DNA of 44,119 nucleotides from positions 1-44,119 of the IMG/VR virus record IMGVR_UViG_3300037521_000317; one strand, given 5' to 3'. The translations under genes and the position numbers were made by a program. Below the pieces are notes generated by a model, which saw nothing but the letters and a program-made list of their open reading frames with translations, was not told the DNA's origin and searched no databases. Below, piece by piece: positions 22,470 through 29,274 of the stretch (the first letter of the stretch is position 1; every line of letters starts with the position of its first letter). Origin of the DNA: a virus.

Positions 22470-22498
22470 TTGACTTATACCGAGCAGTATATTATATT
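22470..22498 (+). promoter_or_regulatory. Strong promoter of the 22.5-31.9 kb operon
   Basis: TTGACT (22470-22475), 17-base spacer, TATATT (22493-22498). The preceding A-run and GTGC resemble the upstream flank of the lysis promoter at 10189. The next gene begins 47 bases downstream with GGAGAG as ribosome-binding site. The origin lies immediately upstream, so transcription starts next to it. Confidence 0.75.
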
Positions 22499-22545
22499 GA
22501 AAGGGTAGCCAACAACGGTTACAACAAACCGAAGGAGAGTTAGAA

Positions 22546-22773
22546 ATGAGTTCAAACAATAAAGACGAAAAATCTAAGTTAATTGAATGCGTAAAACTAA
22601 TCGATAGACAGACAAGCCTAATCGCTAGGCAAGAAAAAGTAATCGAAGGACTGGAACGTTTAAACGACGTCCAAAAGTTAACAATCGATAGGCAAGAAAA
22701 AGTAATCGAAGAACTGGAACGTTTAAACAATATTCAAAAGTTAACAATCGATAGACGGGAGGGTAAGAAATGA
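22546..22773 (+). CDS. Repeat-built coiled-coil protein, 75 aa
   Basis: Contains two nearly identical 21-residue units (RQEKVIEGLERLNDVQKLTID and RQEKVIEELERLNNIQKLTID), preceded by a shorter relative. The units are three heptads, so an uninterrupted coiled coil is expected. The DNA repeat is 63 bp. First gene of the operon and overlapping the next, similar gene by four bases. Function unknown; oligomerisation is likely. Confidence 0.6.
   Translation: MSSNNKDEKSKLIECVKLIDRQTSLIARQEKVIEGLERLNDVQKLTIDRQEKVIEELERLNNIQKLTIDRREGKK
22627..22752 (+). repeat. 63-bp tandem repeat, two copies, within coding sequence
   Basis: 22627-22689 and 22690-22752 are near-identical and encode the 21-residue coiled-coil unit. 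Each copy contains GGAACGTTTA (22653 and 22716), the same ten bases as the iteron core 300-400 bp upstream. Confidence 0.8.
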
Positions 22774-22967
22774 CTGAAGAAAACAGAGACGAAGAGTTTA
22801 CGTTATTGAAAGAAGTAGTCGATAGTCAGAAGCGGGTAATCGACGAACAAAAGTTAAGACTCGATGAACAACAAAATGTAATAGACACACAAGATAAAAT
22901 AATCTCTGTTCAAAAGTTAAGACTCGATGGACAGGGAAACCGATCCAACAGCAAGAGGAAAAACTGA
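22770..22967 (+). CDS. Coiled-coil protein, 65 aa
   Basis: Related in style to its upstream neighbour: repeats of V-I-D-E-Q-K-L-R-L-D-E-Q (residues about 20-55) give a continuous charged helix. Its first 20 bases are identical to those of the DUF1351-like gene at 27780, indicating a copied translation start region. The end (GNRSNSKRKN) is basic. Confidence 0.55.
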   Translation: MTEENRDEEFTLLKEVVDSQKRVIDEQKLRLDEQQNVIDTQDKIISVQKLRLDGQGNRSNSKRKN

Positions 22968-22968
22968 C

Positions 22969-23118
22969 ATGACCAAGAAAAGCAAAAACGAAGAGTTAGC
23001 ATCATTCATTGTTAGGGACAGCGAAGACGGAGAAACCCATTTTGTTCAGGTTGAGTACAAAGATAAACCAGTGTACGGAGACAAAGAAAAGGAAGAACTA
23101 GAATCTTTCATTCTATAG
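22969..23118 (+). CDS. Small acidic protein, 49 aa
   Basis: Starts at ATG 22969 after GAGGA, one base after the previous stop. Sequence pattern E-E-L-A-S-F-I-V-R-D-S-E-D-G-E followed by strands HFVQVEYKDKPVYG and an acidic end. A start further upstream in the same frame lacks a ribosome-binding site. Unknown function. Confidence 0.5.
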   Translation: MTKKSKNEELASFIVRDSEDGETHFVQVEYKDKPVYGDKEKEELESFIL

Positions 23119-23135
23119 CCGAAAGGAGTTGTTTG

Positions 23136-23459
23136 ATGACTAGAGAAGAACTTTTAAAAAAGATAGATGAGGTCTACGAACTAGACTGTTTTGGAGTAAT
23201 AAACCTAGTTGAAGGTCTTGGATTGTCTTATTTAAGTTTTGACATGCTGTATGGATTATTTCTTTTGGAAGGAAACAAAACAACCATACATGTGGAAGCA
23301 AAAAGAGATTTTACTAATTATGGTATTGACTATCCTAGTGAACAAGAATGGCGTAAAACGTTTGTTGGATATGATTACTCTGTAGACCTAGATTGGGAAG
23401 GTGCTAATCGGTGGGTTAAATGTATCGATGATGATAAACACAAGGAGCAAGTTAGATGA
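23136..23459 (+). CDS. Hypothetical protein, 107 aa
   Basis: GAAAGGAG precedes ATG 23136. Mixed helix and strand with several Trp residues (EEQEW-like turn, DLDWEGANRWVKCI). It ends KHKEQVR, where the last residues are simply the translation of the ribosome-binding junction for the next gene, a feature shared by several genes in this operon. Confidence 0.5.
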   Translation: MTREELLKKIDEVYELDCFGVINLVEGLGLSYLSFDMLYGLFLLEGNKTTIHVEAKRDFTNYGIDYPSEQEWRKTFVGYDYSVDLDWEGANRWVKCIDDDKHKEQVR

Positions 23460-23638
23460 CTTATTCAAGTGCATTAAAAATCGCAAGCTATCGTACAAAG
23501 GATTTTAGGGCAAATGGGCTTAAGAAAAATTTGGAGGTACAATCATCACCAAGCCTACGATTTCATCTTCAGATGGCACGCAAACGTCTCTACGGTGCAT
23601 ACACATTCCAAGGATCAACAAAGGGAGATGTGAAATGA
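23456..23638 (+). CDS. Small basic protein, 60 aa
   Basis: Starts in an ATGA overlap after AAGGAGCAAGTT. Basic, no hydrophobic helix (KIASYRTKDFRANGLKKNLE). Ends in another four-base overlap. No family recognised. Confidence 0.45.
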   Translation: MTYSSALKIASYRTKDFRANGLKKNLEVQSSPSLRFHLQMARKRLYGAYTFQGSTKGDVK

Positions 23639-23868
23639 ATGAAGAAAATAAAAAACCGAAAGAAACGATTGAAGGCGTGGATACGACGGTAGAATCATCC
23701 TTTGTTGATTTTGTGTGCATTGCATTCATTTCATCAGGTCTTGTATTAGTCATGTTTCGTATTTTTCCTTTTGTAGGAATGACAATTAGCTTTACTAGTA
23801 TTTGTGTATGGATAATATACTATATACATCTATTTATTAAGACGAGAAAACAACTTAGGAGCAAGTGA
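23635..23868 (+). CDS. Two-helix membrane protein, 77 aa
   Basis: Soluble acidic N-terminus (about 20 residues), then two hydrophobic helices: residues about 24-44 (FVCIAFISSGLVLVMFRIF) and 47-68 (GMTISFTSICVWIIYYIHLF), and a basic tail (KTRKQLRSK). A helical hairpin in the inner membrane is expected. Function unknown. Confidence 0.55.
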   Translation: MNEENKKPKETIEGVDTTVESSFVDFVCIAFISSGLVLVMFRIFPFVGMTISFTSICVWIIYYIHLFIKTRKQLRSK

Positions 23869-23869
23869 G

Positions 23870-24139
23870 ATGAATTCTTTTGACAAATCTATGGACGTTT
23901 TAAAGCATGTGGATATTGTTCTTTACAATCTACTAAAGTCACGCAATAGACCAGAAAGTTTAAGACGACTTTGTTCAGAAGAGCATATGAAGTGCATGGA
24001 CTTGGCAACAGATGAACAGCATAAAATATTAGCTCTTCACGGGATAAAGACAAGACCAAAGGAATGTCAAGATGTTCTTAATGAAATGTCAGGAACTAAC
24101 AATGTTGTTTTATTAACTAATAAGGAGCAAGTGAGATGA
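23870..24139 (+). CDS. Hypothetical helical protein, 89 aa
   Basis: Preceded by AGGAGCAAGTGAG, one base after the previous stop, and ending in NKEQVR, the translated junction for the following gene. Helical with Arg-rich middle (RNRPESLRRLCSEEHMKCMD). No known domain. Confidence 0.5.
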   Translation: MNSFDKSMDVLKHVDIVLYNLLKSRNRPESLRRLCSEEHMKCMDLATDEQHKILALHGIKTRPKECQDVLNEMSGTNNVVLLTNKEQVR

Positions 24140-24420
24140 TTGAAACACGTATGGTCGAAATAGTAAAAGAATTACAAGATATGGGGCTTCATAAGGATGT
24201 TGCTTTATTATTAACAAAGATAGAAAAAATAGATCTTCTTGTTCTACTGTCCGTTACTTTAGAATGTTTAAGCGATAAGTATGGGATAGAGACTTTCCAA
24301 GAAGACTTAGAAAGAGCCTTACACGTTGATCTAGAAATGGCACAAGCGAACGATGAAGAAGACGAAGAAGACGAAAATGTTGTTCTGATCATAAAGAAGA
24401 AGGAGAAAGTGAATGTTTGA
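24136..24420 (+). CDS. Small acidic protein, paralogue family A
   Basis: 94 aa, aligned by eye with the proteins at 12313 and 30357: VKELQDMGLHKDVALLL, a Leu-rich helix (LVLLSVTLECL), a helix DLERALHVDLEMAQ, then an Asp/Glu run (residues about 75-83) and a last strand VVLIIKKK. The acidic run is unique to this copy. Coupled to both neighbours by overlaps. Function unknown. Confidence 0.6.
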   Translation: MIETRMVEIVKELQDMGLHKDVALLLTKIEKIDLLVLLSVTLECLSDKYGIETFQEDLERALHVDLEMAQANDEEDEEDENVVLIIKKKEKVNV

Positions 24421-24706
24421 AAGTATTAAGGAAAAAATGGAAAGAATAACAGCGGTAGACGGTGTTCTATCTGAATTATCAGGTAGTTACACAGAGTTTG
24501 AACTTGGAAAAATTCTTTCAGAGTCAACAGAAGGGCAAAGGTTACACCTTTTAATAAAACTGTTAGGTAACACAAGTATCCATTCAAAAGAATATGCAGA
24601 TCAAAATGTTGAGTATTGCATGGGATTGGGAATATTGGATACCGTCGCCTATAGAAAGAGTGCAATTGGACAAAAATACGCAAAACTTAAAGAAGGAGAT
24701 AGTTAG
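24413..24706 (+). CDS. Hypothetical helical protein, 97 aa
   Basis: Overlaps the preceding gene by eight bases, with AAGGAG upstream. Mainly helices (FELGKILSESTEGQRLHLLI) and a Gly-containing turn (YCMGLGILDTVAYRKS). No recognised domain; ends directly before the next start. Confidence 0.5.
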   Translation: MFESIKEKMERITAVDGVLSELSGSYTEFELGKILSESTEGQRLHLLIKLLGNTSIHSKEYADQNVEYCMGLGILDTVAYRKSAIGQKYAKLKEGDS

Positions 24707-24958
24707 ATGTTAGAAAAATTCAAAACCGTAATTGGTTTCGTATCAAAAGTAATGGAAGTTGCATCAAGTATTTTTATATCTTTTGTTATGGGATTTGAGA
24801 TAGCTCCTTTTCTAGTGGATGATATAAACAGTTTGGTAGGGACAATAATAATTTCGTCAATTTTTATTATTTCACTTAACGTATTTAACATAATATTTAA
24901 CATAAGTGATATTGTTAATAATATTGTTAAGAATATTGAGGAGAAGTCAGGTGAATGA
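24707..24958 (+). CDS. Two-helix membrane protein, 83 aa
   Basis: Two hydrophobic segments (residues about 17-38, VASSIFISFVMGFEIAPFLV; and 45-66, TIIISSIFIISLNVFNIIF) joined by a short acidic loop, then an Asn/Ile-rich helix and a charged end. AAGGAG precedes it. Possible membrane-associated accessory protein. Confidence 0.55.
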   Translation: MLEKFKTVIGFVSKVMEVASSIFISFVMGFEIAPFLVDDINSLVGTIIISSIFIISLNVFNIIFNISDIVNNIVKNIEEKSGE

Positions 24959-25241
24959 AGAAAGTGAAGAATGGATGAGCGTAGATGATACGAAAGTGAA
25001 ATTTAAACGAAAATACGGAGAGAAATACGACAAGCAGAGGATGGAGTTTTTAAGCATTATTGTTTGGGAATTGTCAAAAGTACATGAACAGTGTGAAGAA
25101 TATAAACATGTCTATGAAGGACAACCACCATACAGTGAAATATGGGATTCCTTTGTTAGGGAAATTTACAAGATGCAGGGTAAATTACGAAAGGAAATTA
25201 AAGACATCGGTGAAGATCTCGTACCACAACCAGACGCGTAG
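24951..25241 (+). CDS. Paralogue family C protein, 96 aa
   Basis: GTG 24951 follows GAGGAG and overlaps the previous gene by eight bases. Residues about 12-85 align with the N-terminal half of the next gene: K-x-K-x-K-Y, then Y-D-K-x-R-x-x-F-L-x-I-I, a Cys-Glu pair, then W-x-x-F and a long helix. Here the domain stands alone, whereas in the neighbour it is fused to a family-B domain. Likely a helical bundle; function unknown. Confidence 0.6.
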   Translation: MNEESEEWMSVDDTKVKFKRKYGEKYDKQRMEFLSIIVWELSKVHEQCEEYKHVYEGQPPYSEIWDSFVREIYKMQGKLRKEIKDIGEDLVPQPDA

Positions 25242-25248
25242 CAACACC

Positions 25249-25274
25249 CTCCCCTCTCAATCCTGAGGGGGGAG
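25249..25274 (+). other. Intergenic GC-rich hairpin
   Basis: CTCCCCTCT pairs with AGGGGGGAG (9 bp with one G-U, eight-base loop), a strong stem in a 55-base gap of an otherwise overlapping operon. No T-tract follows. It may be an mRNA processing or attenuation element. Confidence 0.6.
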
Positions 25275-25296
25275 ACACCAAGAAGGAGCAAGTTAG

Positions 25297-25899
25297 ATGT
25301 GTAATATGAAGAAGAAGGAATTGAAAATTAAATATCCGAATGAATATGACAAGGAAAGATTAAAGTTTCTGAACATTATTCATAAGAGTACGACTGAAAA
25401 TTTCATGGAATGTGAAAAGAACTATCTAGAAGCTCCTAAAGGTGAACCTTCTAGGAGAATGTGGTTTTTCTTTAAAAAAGAATGTACAACAAAAATTTCC
25501 GAACTTGATTATCAAATAAAACAAATAGAAAAGAAATTCGTCTTTAACTTCGATAGTGCTAGTGACTATAAAAAGAGTAATTTAAGCAATCTGGAAATAG
25601 CACTTGAGAAGATACCATTCTTTGATGAGTCAGTACTAAATAAATTGATGCCAAACATGGATTTCAAGGATGCACGCGAAGCTGTTGAAAACATTTCTAT
25701 TAAATTGGGCGGTTACCACGGTGATTATAAAGAGTGCAGGTCATTCAAACAAGCTGTCGATGTATACGGAGATCTTATGGGTAATATGTACAAATATAAA
25801 CCTTGTTACGTAGATAAATTTATGAAAGAAACTTTTGGTAATAATCTTAGATTTGATGATGACAAAGGAAGATATACCCTAGAAAAGAAGGAGAAGTGA
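25297..25899 (+). CDS. Fusion of family C and family B domains, 200 aa
   Basis: Residues about 5-85 match the whole protein encoded at 24951 (K-Y-P-N-E-Y-D-K-E-R-L-K-F-L-N-I-I); residues about 95-200 match the family-B proteins at 26284 and 26544 (FDESVLNKLMPNMDFKDARE, then KFMKETFGNNLRFDDDKGRY). It is thus a two-domain chimera of modules that also exist singly beside it. AAGGAGCAAGTT precedes ATG 25297. Function unknown. Confidence 0.65.
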   Translation: MCNMKKKELKIKYPNEYDKERLKFLNIIHKSTTENFMECEKNYLEAPKGEPSRRMWFFFKKECTTKISELDYQIKQIEKKFVFNFDSASDYKKSNLSNLEIALEKIPFFDESVLNKLMPNMDFKDAREAVENISIKLGGYHGDYKECRSFKQAVDVYGDLMGNMYKYKPCYVDKFMKETFGNNLRFDDDKGRYTLEKKEK

Positions 25900-25900
25900 G

Positions 25901-26287
25901 ATGAATAAAATATGGGACGTACTGTATGCAGAACCCTCGCAGAAGGAAACGGACAAGCTTCGAATCGAAGAAACACTATTAGTAGCCGCCCATAATGTTT
26001 GTGGGGGAAAGGGGAAACGGTGGAGTGAAGAGGAGAGACAGAAATATAGGGTTGATGCAGTGATGATTAAAAGTGCTTTAGCTCGAGCGGGGTACGCGAT
26101 TATCAATACAAATCGGTTACCACCTAATAACCCCTATGCGGATAAATTAGTCAGTTTTGTCGTACACCTGCACAGAAAGTATGCGAAAAGGGCAAAAAGA
26201 TCGGCTAAGAACTTAAAGATAAGTAATGGTAAATTTTTAAAAAGAATAATAGAAGAAGCTTTGGAAGAAAAGGAACAAGTGAGATGA
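25901..26287 (+). CDS. Hypothetical basic protein, 128 aa
   Basis: Starts one base after the previous stop, after GGAGAAGTGAG. Slightly richer in GC at its 5' half. Contains a Lys/Arg-rich helix (VVHLHRKYAKRAKRSAKNLK), suggesting nucleic-acid binding, and ends EEKEQVR, the translated junction for the next gene. No domain recognised. Confidence 0.5.
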   Translation: MNKIWDVLYAEPSQKETDKLRIEETLLVAAHNVCGGKGKRWSEEERQKYRVDAVMIKSALARAGYAIINTNRLPPNNPYADKLVSFVVHLHRKYAKRAKRSAKNLKISNGKFLKRIIEEALEEKEQVR

Positions 26288-26547
26288 ATCAAGAAGATAA
26301 CATGACAACACGCACCAAAAGAGCAGGTGAAATACTGCATGATTTTGACAAAAAAGTGTTAGTTAAATTCTTTCCGAAGATGAAATTCGAGGATGCTGTT
26401 AATTTGGTGAATGAACTTATTCAACTAATTTTGGAGATAGACCCAGAAGCATTCGAGTATTTTTTACAAGATAAGATAGGTGAAGGCTTAACATTTGACG
26501 AGAAGAAGAAGAAGTACACAATAACCAAGAAGGAGCAAGTGAAATGA
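26284..26547 (+). CDS. Paralogue family B protein, 87 aa
   Basis: Single family-B domain: FDKKVLVKFFPKMKFEDAVN, a hydrophobic helix, then FLQDKIGEGLTFDEKKKKYT. The C-terminal signature, a helix F-L-x-x-K-x-G followed by a strand ending in K-Y-T, recurs in at least four genes of this phage. Ends KKEQVK, the translated start junction of the next gene, with which it overlaps by four bases. Confidence 0.6.
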   Translation: MNQEDNMTTRTKRAGEILHDFDKKVLVKFFPKMKFEDAVNLVNELIQLILEIDPEAFEYFLQDKIGEGLTFDEKKKKYTITKKEQVK

Positions 26548-26831
26548 ATATATGCGATGAGATAAAAAAAAGCATTGCTAAAAGTATAAGTGAACTTCCT
26601 TATGAAGATGATTTACAACATGTTAAGTCTGCGTTTGATGAAACTACAATCCATAAAGTTTTACCAAACGGGGGGAAAGGGAAGGATGTGGAGACTGTCA
26701 AACACATTCTGATCATGATGCAAGAAGGTAGTGGGGTGGACTATCCGAGTCTTTTCGAGTTCTTGCAAGGTAAGTTAGGTAATGGCTACAGATGGGATGA
26801 AGAGAATCTTTGTTACACCATGAACACATAA
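26544..26831 (+). CDS. Paralogue family B protein, 95 aa
   Basis: A further family-B copy directly downstream: FDETTIHKVLPNGGKGKDVE, helix, then LFEFLQGKLGNGYRWDEENLCYT. It lacks the Lys-rich tail of its neighbour. ATGA overlap with the previous gene and AAGGAGCAAGTGA as ribosome-binding region. Confidence 0.6.
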   Translation: MNICDEIKKSIAKSISELPYEDDLQHVKSAFDETTIHKVLPNGGKGKDVETVKHILIMMQEGSGVDYPSLFEFLQGKLGNGYRWDEENLCYTMNT

Positions 26832-26842
26832 GGGAACGTGAG

Positions 26843-27037
26843 ATGAAAGAACTACAAAAAGTGAATAAAGATTTCAAAGATTTCGTATTGATAATGAAGT
26901 ACCTAGTAGGAAAGATAGACAAGCTGAACAGTTCAGAGGCAAAAGAAGGAAGAACTAACAGTTATGTGAAAAATAATAATGATATAGTTTGTGAAATATA
27001 CGAACACATAGAAATAACAGAGAAAGGGCATGAGTAG
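26843..27037 (+). CDS. Small helical protein, 64 aa
   Basis: I start at ATG 26843 after AAGGGAACGTGAG; upstream in-frame codons overlap the previous gene. Helical (MKELQKVNKDFKDFVLIMKY) with an acidic/basic pattern suggesting a coiled coil. No domain recognised. Confidence 0.5.
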   Translation: MKELQKVNKDFKDFVLIMKYLVGKIDKLNSSEAKEGRTNSYVKNNNDIVCEIYEHIEITEKGHE

Positions 27038-27233
27038 CATGGATGATAAAGAGACTATTAAGAAATTAGAAGCTGAAATAATTCAGCATAAGGGAACAAT
27101 AATGCATTTGAAGAAACGTAAGAAAAAGACTCACTTTACTGTTAACTCTTACGATGGTCAGATAGAACATTTAAAGAGTGTTATAAAGAAGAAATGTAAG
27201 AGGATAAATTCAATACGAGATGGGGAGAAGTAG
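27030..27233 (+). CDS. Small basic coiled-coil protein, 67 aa
   Basis: Overlaps the previous gene by eight bases (alternative ATG at 27039). Lys-rich helices (TIKKLEAEIIQHKGTIMHLKKRKKK would exceed a short quote; the core is LEAEIIQHKGTIMHL) flank a short loop. Possible nucleic-acid or partner binding; unknown. Confidence 0.5.
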   Translation: MSSMDDKETIKKLEAEIIQHKGTIMHLKKRKKKTHFTVNSYDGQIEHLKSVIKKKCKRINSIRDGEK

Positions 27234-27234
27234 C

Positions 27235-27729
27235 ATGAAGTATCATGGTAGTACTAAACTAACTAAAGAAATGATTGAAGAGTATATCAATGTGAAAGAT
27301 TCTGTATCTAGGGATGAGATTGCTAAACATTTTAATGTGAGTATCAATACAGTTGCTAATTGCATTAAAAGGCATAATATTTATGTGAAATTTAGAAGTT
27401 TTTCGTTAATAAGAACTATATTAACGAAGCAATTAATTGAATTGTATATAGAAACAAAAAACGAAAGGGTTAGCTGTGGTGGAATGGCAAGGCATTTCCG
27501 TGTGGGATTTAATATTATGAGTAAGTATTTGTATAGATATGATTTACAAGGAACATTAGATTCACATAATAAGTCAATTTCTAAAAATGACTATAGTTGT
27601 AGTATTTCATTAAATGTAACTGAAGAACAAAAAAAATATATTCATCAGATAAGTAATAGGTTGGGAGTTAAAAAAAGTGTGATCATAAGGAAAGCACTAT
27701 CGGAATTCATAGAGAGGGAAGGGCGTTAG
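27235..27729 (+). CDS. HTH-HTH-RHH DNA-binding protein, 164 aa
   Basis: ATG 27235 follows GGGGAG. Residues about 8-42 (SRDEIAKHFNVSINTVANCI) and about 58-93 (GGMARHFRVGFNIMSKYLYR) look like two helix-turn-helix units; residues about 112-160 form a ribbon-helix-helix (strand YSCSISLNVTEEQKKYI, helix SNRLGVKKSVIIRKALSEFI). This three-part arrangement is unusual. The first two units resemble the protein at 15928. Likely regulator of this operon or of replication. Confidence 0.65.
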   Translation: MKYHGSTKLTKEMIEEYINVKDSVSRDEIAKHFNVSINTVANCIKRHNIYVKFRSFSLIRTILTKQLIELYIETKNERVSCGGMARHFRVGFNIMSKYLYRYDLQGTLDSHNKSISKNDYSCSISLNVTEEQKKYIHQISNRLGVKKSVIIRKALSEFIEREGR

Positions 27730-27779
27730 ATGGAACGAAGACGAGCAAGTGTACACCCTAAAAAAATGGAGCAGACATT

Positions 27780-28787
27780 ATGACTGAAGAAAACAGAGAG
27801 ATAACCTTAACGCACAGTTTCGACATAAAAACAAACATGGATAGACTCAAGGAGTCTACCAGGGAAGGCATAAAGAAATACGATATCGTTGTCACGGAAG
27901 ACAACATCGCCGAAGCAAAGAAACACATGGCTAGCATCAATAAAGACAAGAAGGAATTCACTGACAAGGTAAAAGATTTCCTCTGCATCGTCAAAGGCAC
28001 AATATGTGACTTCAAGGAGAAAGGAAAGGAAGTCATTGAAGTTCTTGATGAGGCAAGAGATAAGATAAAATGCAAGGTTGATATATTCGAGGTTATTAAG
28101 CTAAATAAAATACTCTATATCGTAGAAGGATACCGTGACTCAGAATGCTCTGCACGAGGTATTGACCCTAATAAAATAGATATAAAAGACTTGATAATAT
28201 TGTCTGCAGTGTCTTCTAGCATGAATCTGTCAAATAAGACGAAGGAGTCTATAGACAATAGAATTCTATCCATTGAAGCGAAGATATTGAAAGACAAGAT
28301 AGCAGAACAAGAAAGAAGAAAACACGAACAGGAAATAGCAGAGAAGGCTAGGAAAGAAGAGCAGGATAAATTCCTAAAACTTGAGGCTGAGTTTAAAATA
28401 AAAGCTGAGAGAGACAAGGAAAGAGCTGTAGAGAGGGCAACGCTTGAGGAGAAAAGGCGAAACGACGAAGAGAGAAAGAAGGAGGAATCTCTAAAGCATG
28501 AGACTGAGTTCAAGACCTCTGCTGAGAGGGGAAAGAAGATCGTCGTTGAGAGGGAAAACATTAAGAAGAAAGAATGGAGTCTGAGAGAAGATAATAAAAA
28601 AGAAATAATCCAAAAGAAAGTAGTAGAAAACGGTAAAAAGAACTTGATTGTTACAGCAAAGTTCAGTATAGTTCGTAAAGAAGGTATGGAAGAGTCATCT
28701 GTAAAGAATAAGATTAATGAAATACTTATAAATTCAATTATAGGTAGATATTTGGTGTCAATTTCAGTGCAGGAGGAGACAAAATGA
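27780..28787 (+). CDS. DUF1351-like phage protein with coiled coil
   Basis: 335 aa. The N-terminal third matches DUF1351 in pattern: VVTEDNIAEAKKHMASINKD, KKEFTDKVKDFLC, then the IVKGTICDFKEK helix. Residues about 165-270 are a long Glu/Lys/Arg coiled coil. Members usually lie beside recombination genes, as here (Sak4-like ATPase downstream). GGAG precedes ATG 27780; a 17-codon frame (27730-27783) overlaps its start and could be a leader peptide. Confidence 0.65.
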   Translation: MTEENREITLTHSFDIKTNMDRLKESTREGIKKYDIVVTEDNIAEAKKHMASINKDKKEFTDKVKDFLCIVKGTICDFKEKGKEVIEVLDEARDKIKCKVDIFEVIKLNKILYIVEGYRDSECSARGIDPNKIDIKDLIILSAVSSSMNLSNKTKESIDNRILSIEAKILKDKIAEQERRKHEQEIAEKARKEEQDKFLKLEAEFKIKAERDKERAVERATLEEKRRNDEERKKEESLKHETEFKTSAERGKKIVVERENIKKKEWSLREDNKKEIIQKKVVENGKKNLIVTAKFSIVRKEGMEESSVKNKINEILINSIIGRYLVSISVQEETK

Positions 28788-29239
28788 CTGAAGAAAAAGA
28801 AATGAGTGAAGAAAATAACGACCTATACATAGCAATGATAGAATGTACAAAAGAAATAGTGTCAGTTTATATAAGAATGTATGGAAGTACTATTCCAACA
28901 GAAGAATTATCAGAGGTCATTAGTCTTGTTGCTAAAGCTCTTAAGAAAGAATTCGTCGATGAAGTTTTTGTTGAGAATATACTAGAATTAGACAAGTTCA
29001 AGGATTCAATCAAGGATAGCTATTTGGTTTGTTTGGAATGTAAAGGTAAATACAAATCTTTGAAAAGACATTTGATGTCAGTACATCAATTAGATGTTAA
29101 ACAATATAAGAAGAGATATAATTTGCCAGAATCATATCCTATGGTGAGTAAGAATTACTCACAAATAAGGTCAAAACTTGCCAAGGATTTGAAGTTTGGA
29201 GGAAGGAATAATGTGAAAGAAGATGTGAGTAAGAATTGA
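28784..29239 (+). CDS. Ros/MucR-family zinc-finger regulator, C-x2-C type
   Basis: 151 aa. The C-terminal half is a Ros/MucR domain: VCLECKGKYKSLKRHLMSVH (Cys-x2-Cys-x9-His-x4-His), then QYKKRYNLPESYPMVSKNYS and SKLAKDLKFGGR. The N-terminal half is helical and variable, as in host MucR. The family is a hallmark of Alphaproteobacteria, acting as silencer-like regulators. GGAGGAG precedes the start. Compare the second copy at 31076. Confidence 0.85.
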   Translation: MTEEKEMSEENNDLYIAMIECTKEIVSVYIRMYGSTIPTEELSEVISLVAKALKKEFVDEVFVENILELDKFKDSIKDSYLVCLECKGKYKSLKRHLMSVHQLDVKQYKKRYNLPESYPMVSKNYSQIRSKLAKDLKFGGRNNVKEDVSKN

Positions 29240-29274
29240 GTTTTTTTAGTGTTAACCAAATGAAAGGAAGTTTC

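Noticed and set aside
23135-23753. Minus-strand open frame over 23520-23753
   Set aside because: It runs antisense to two overlapping genes with good start signals and has no ribosome-binding site of its own.
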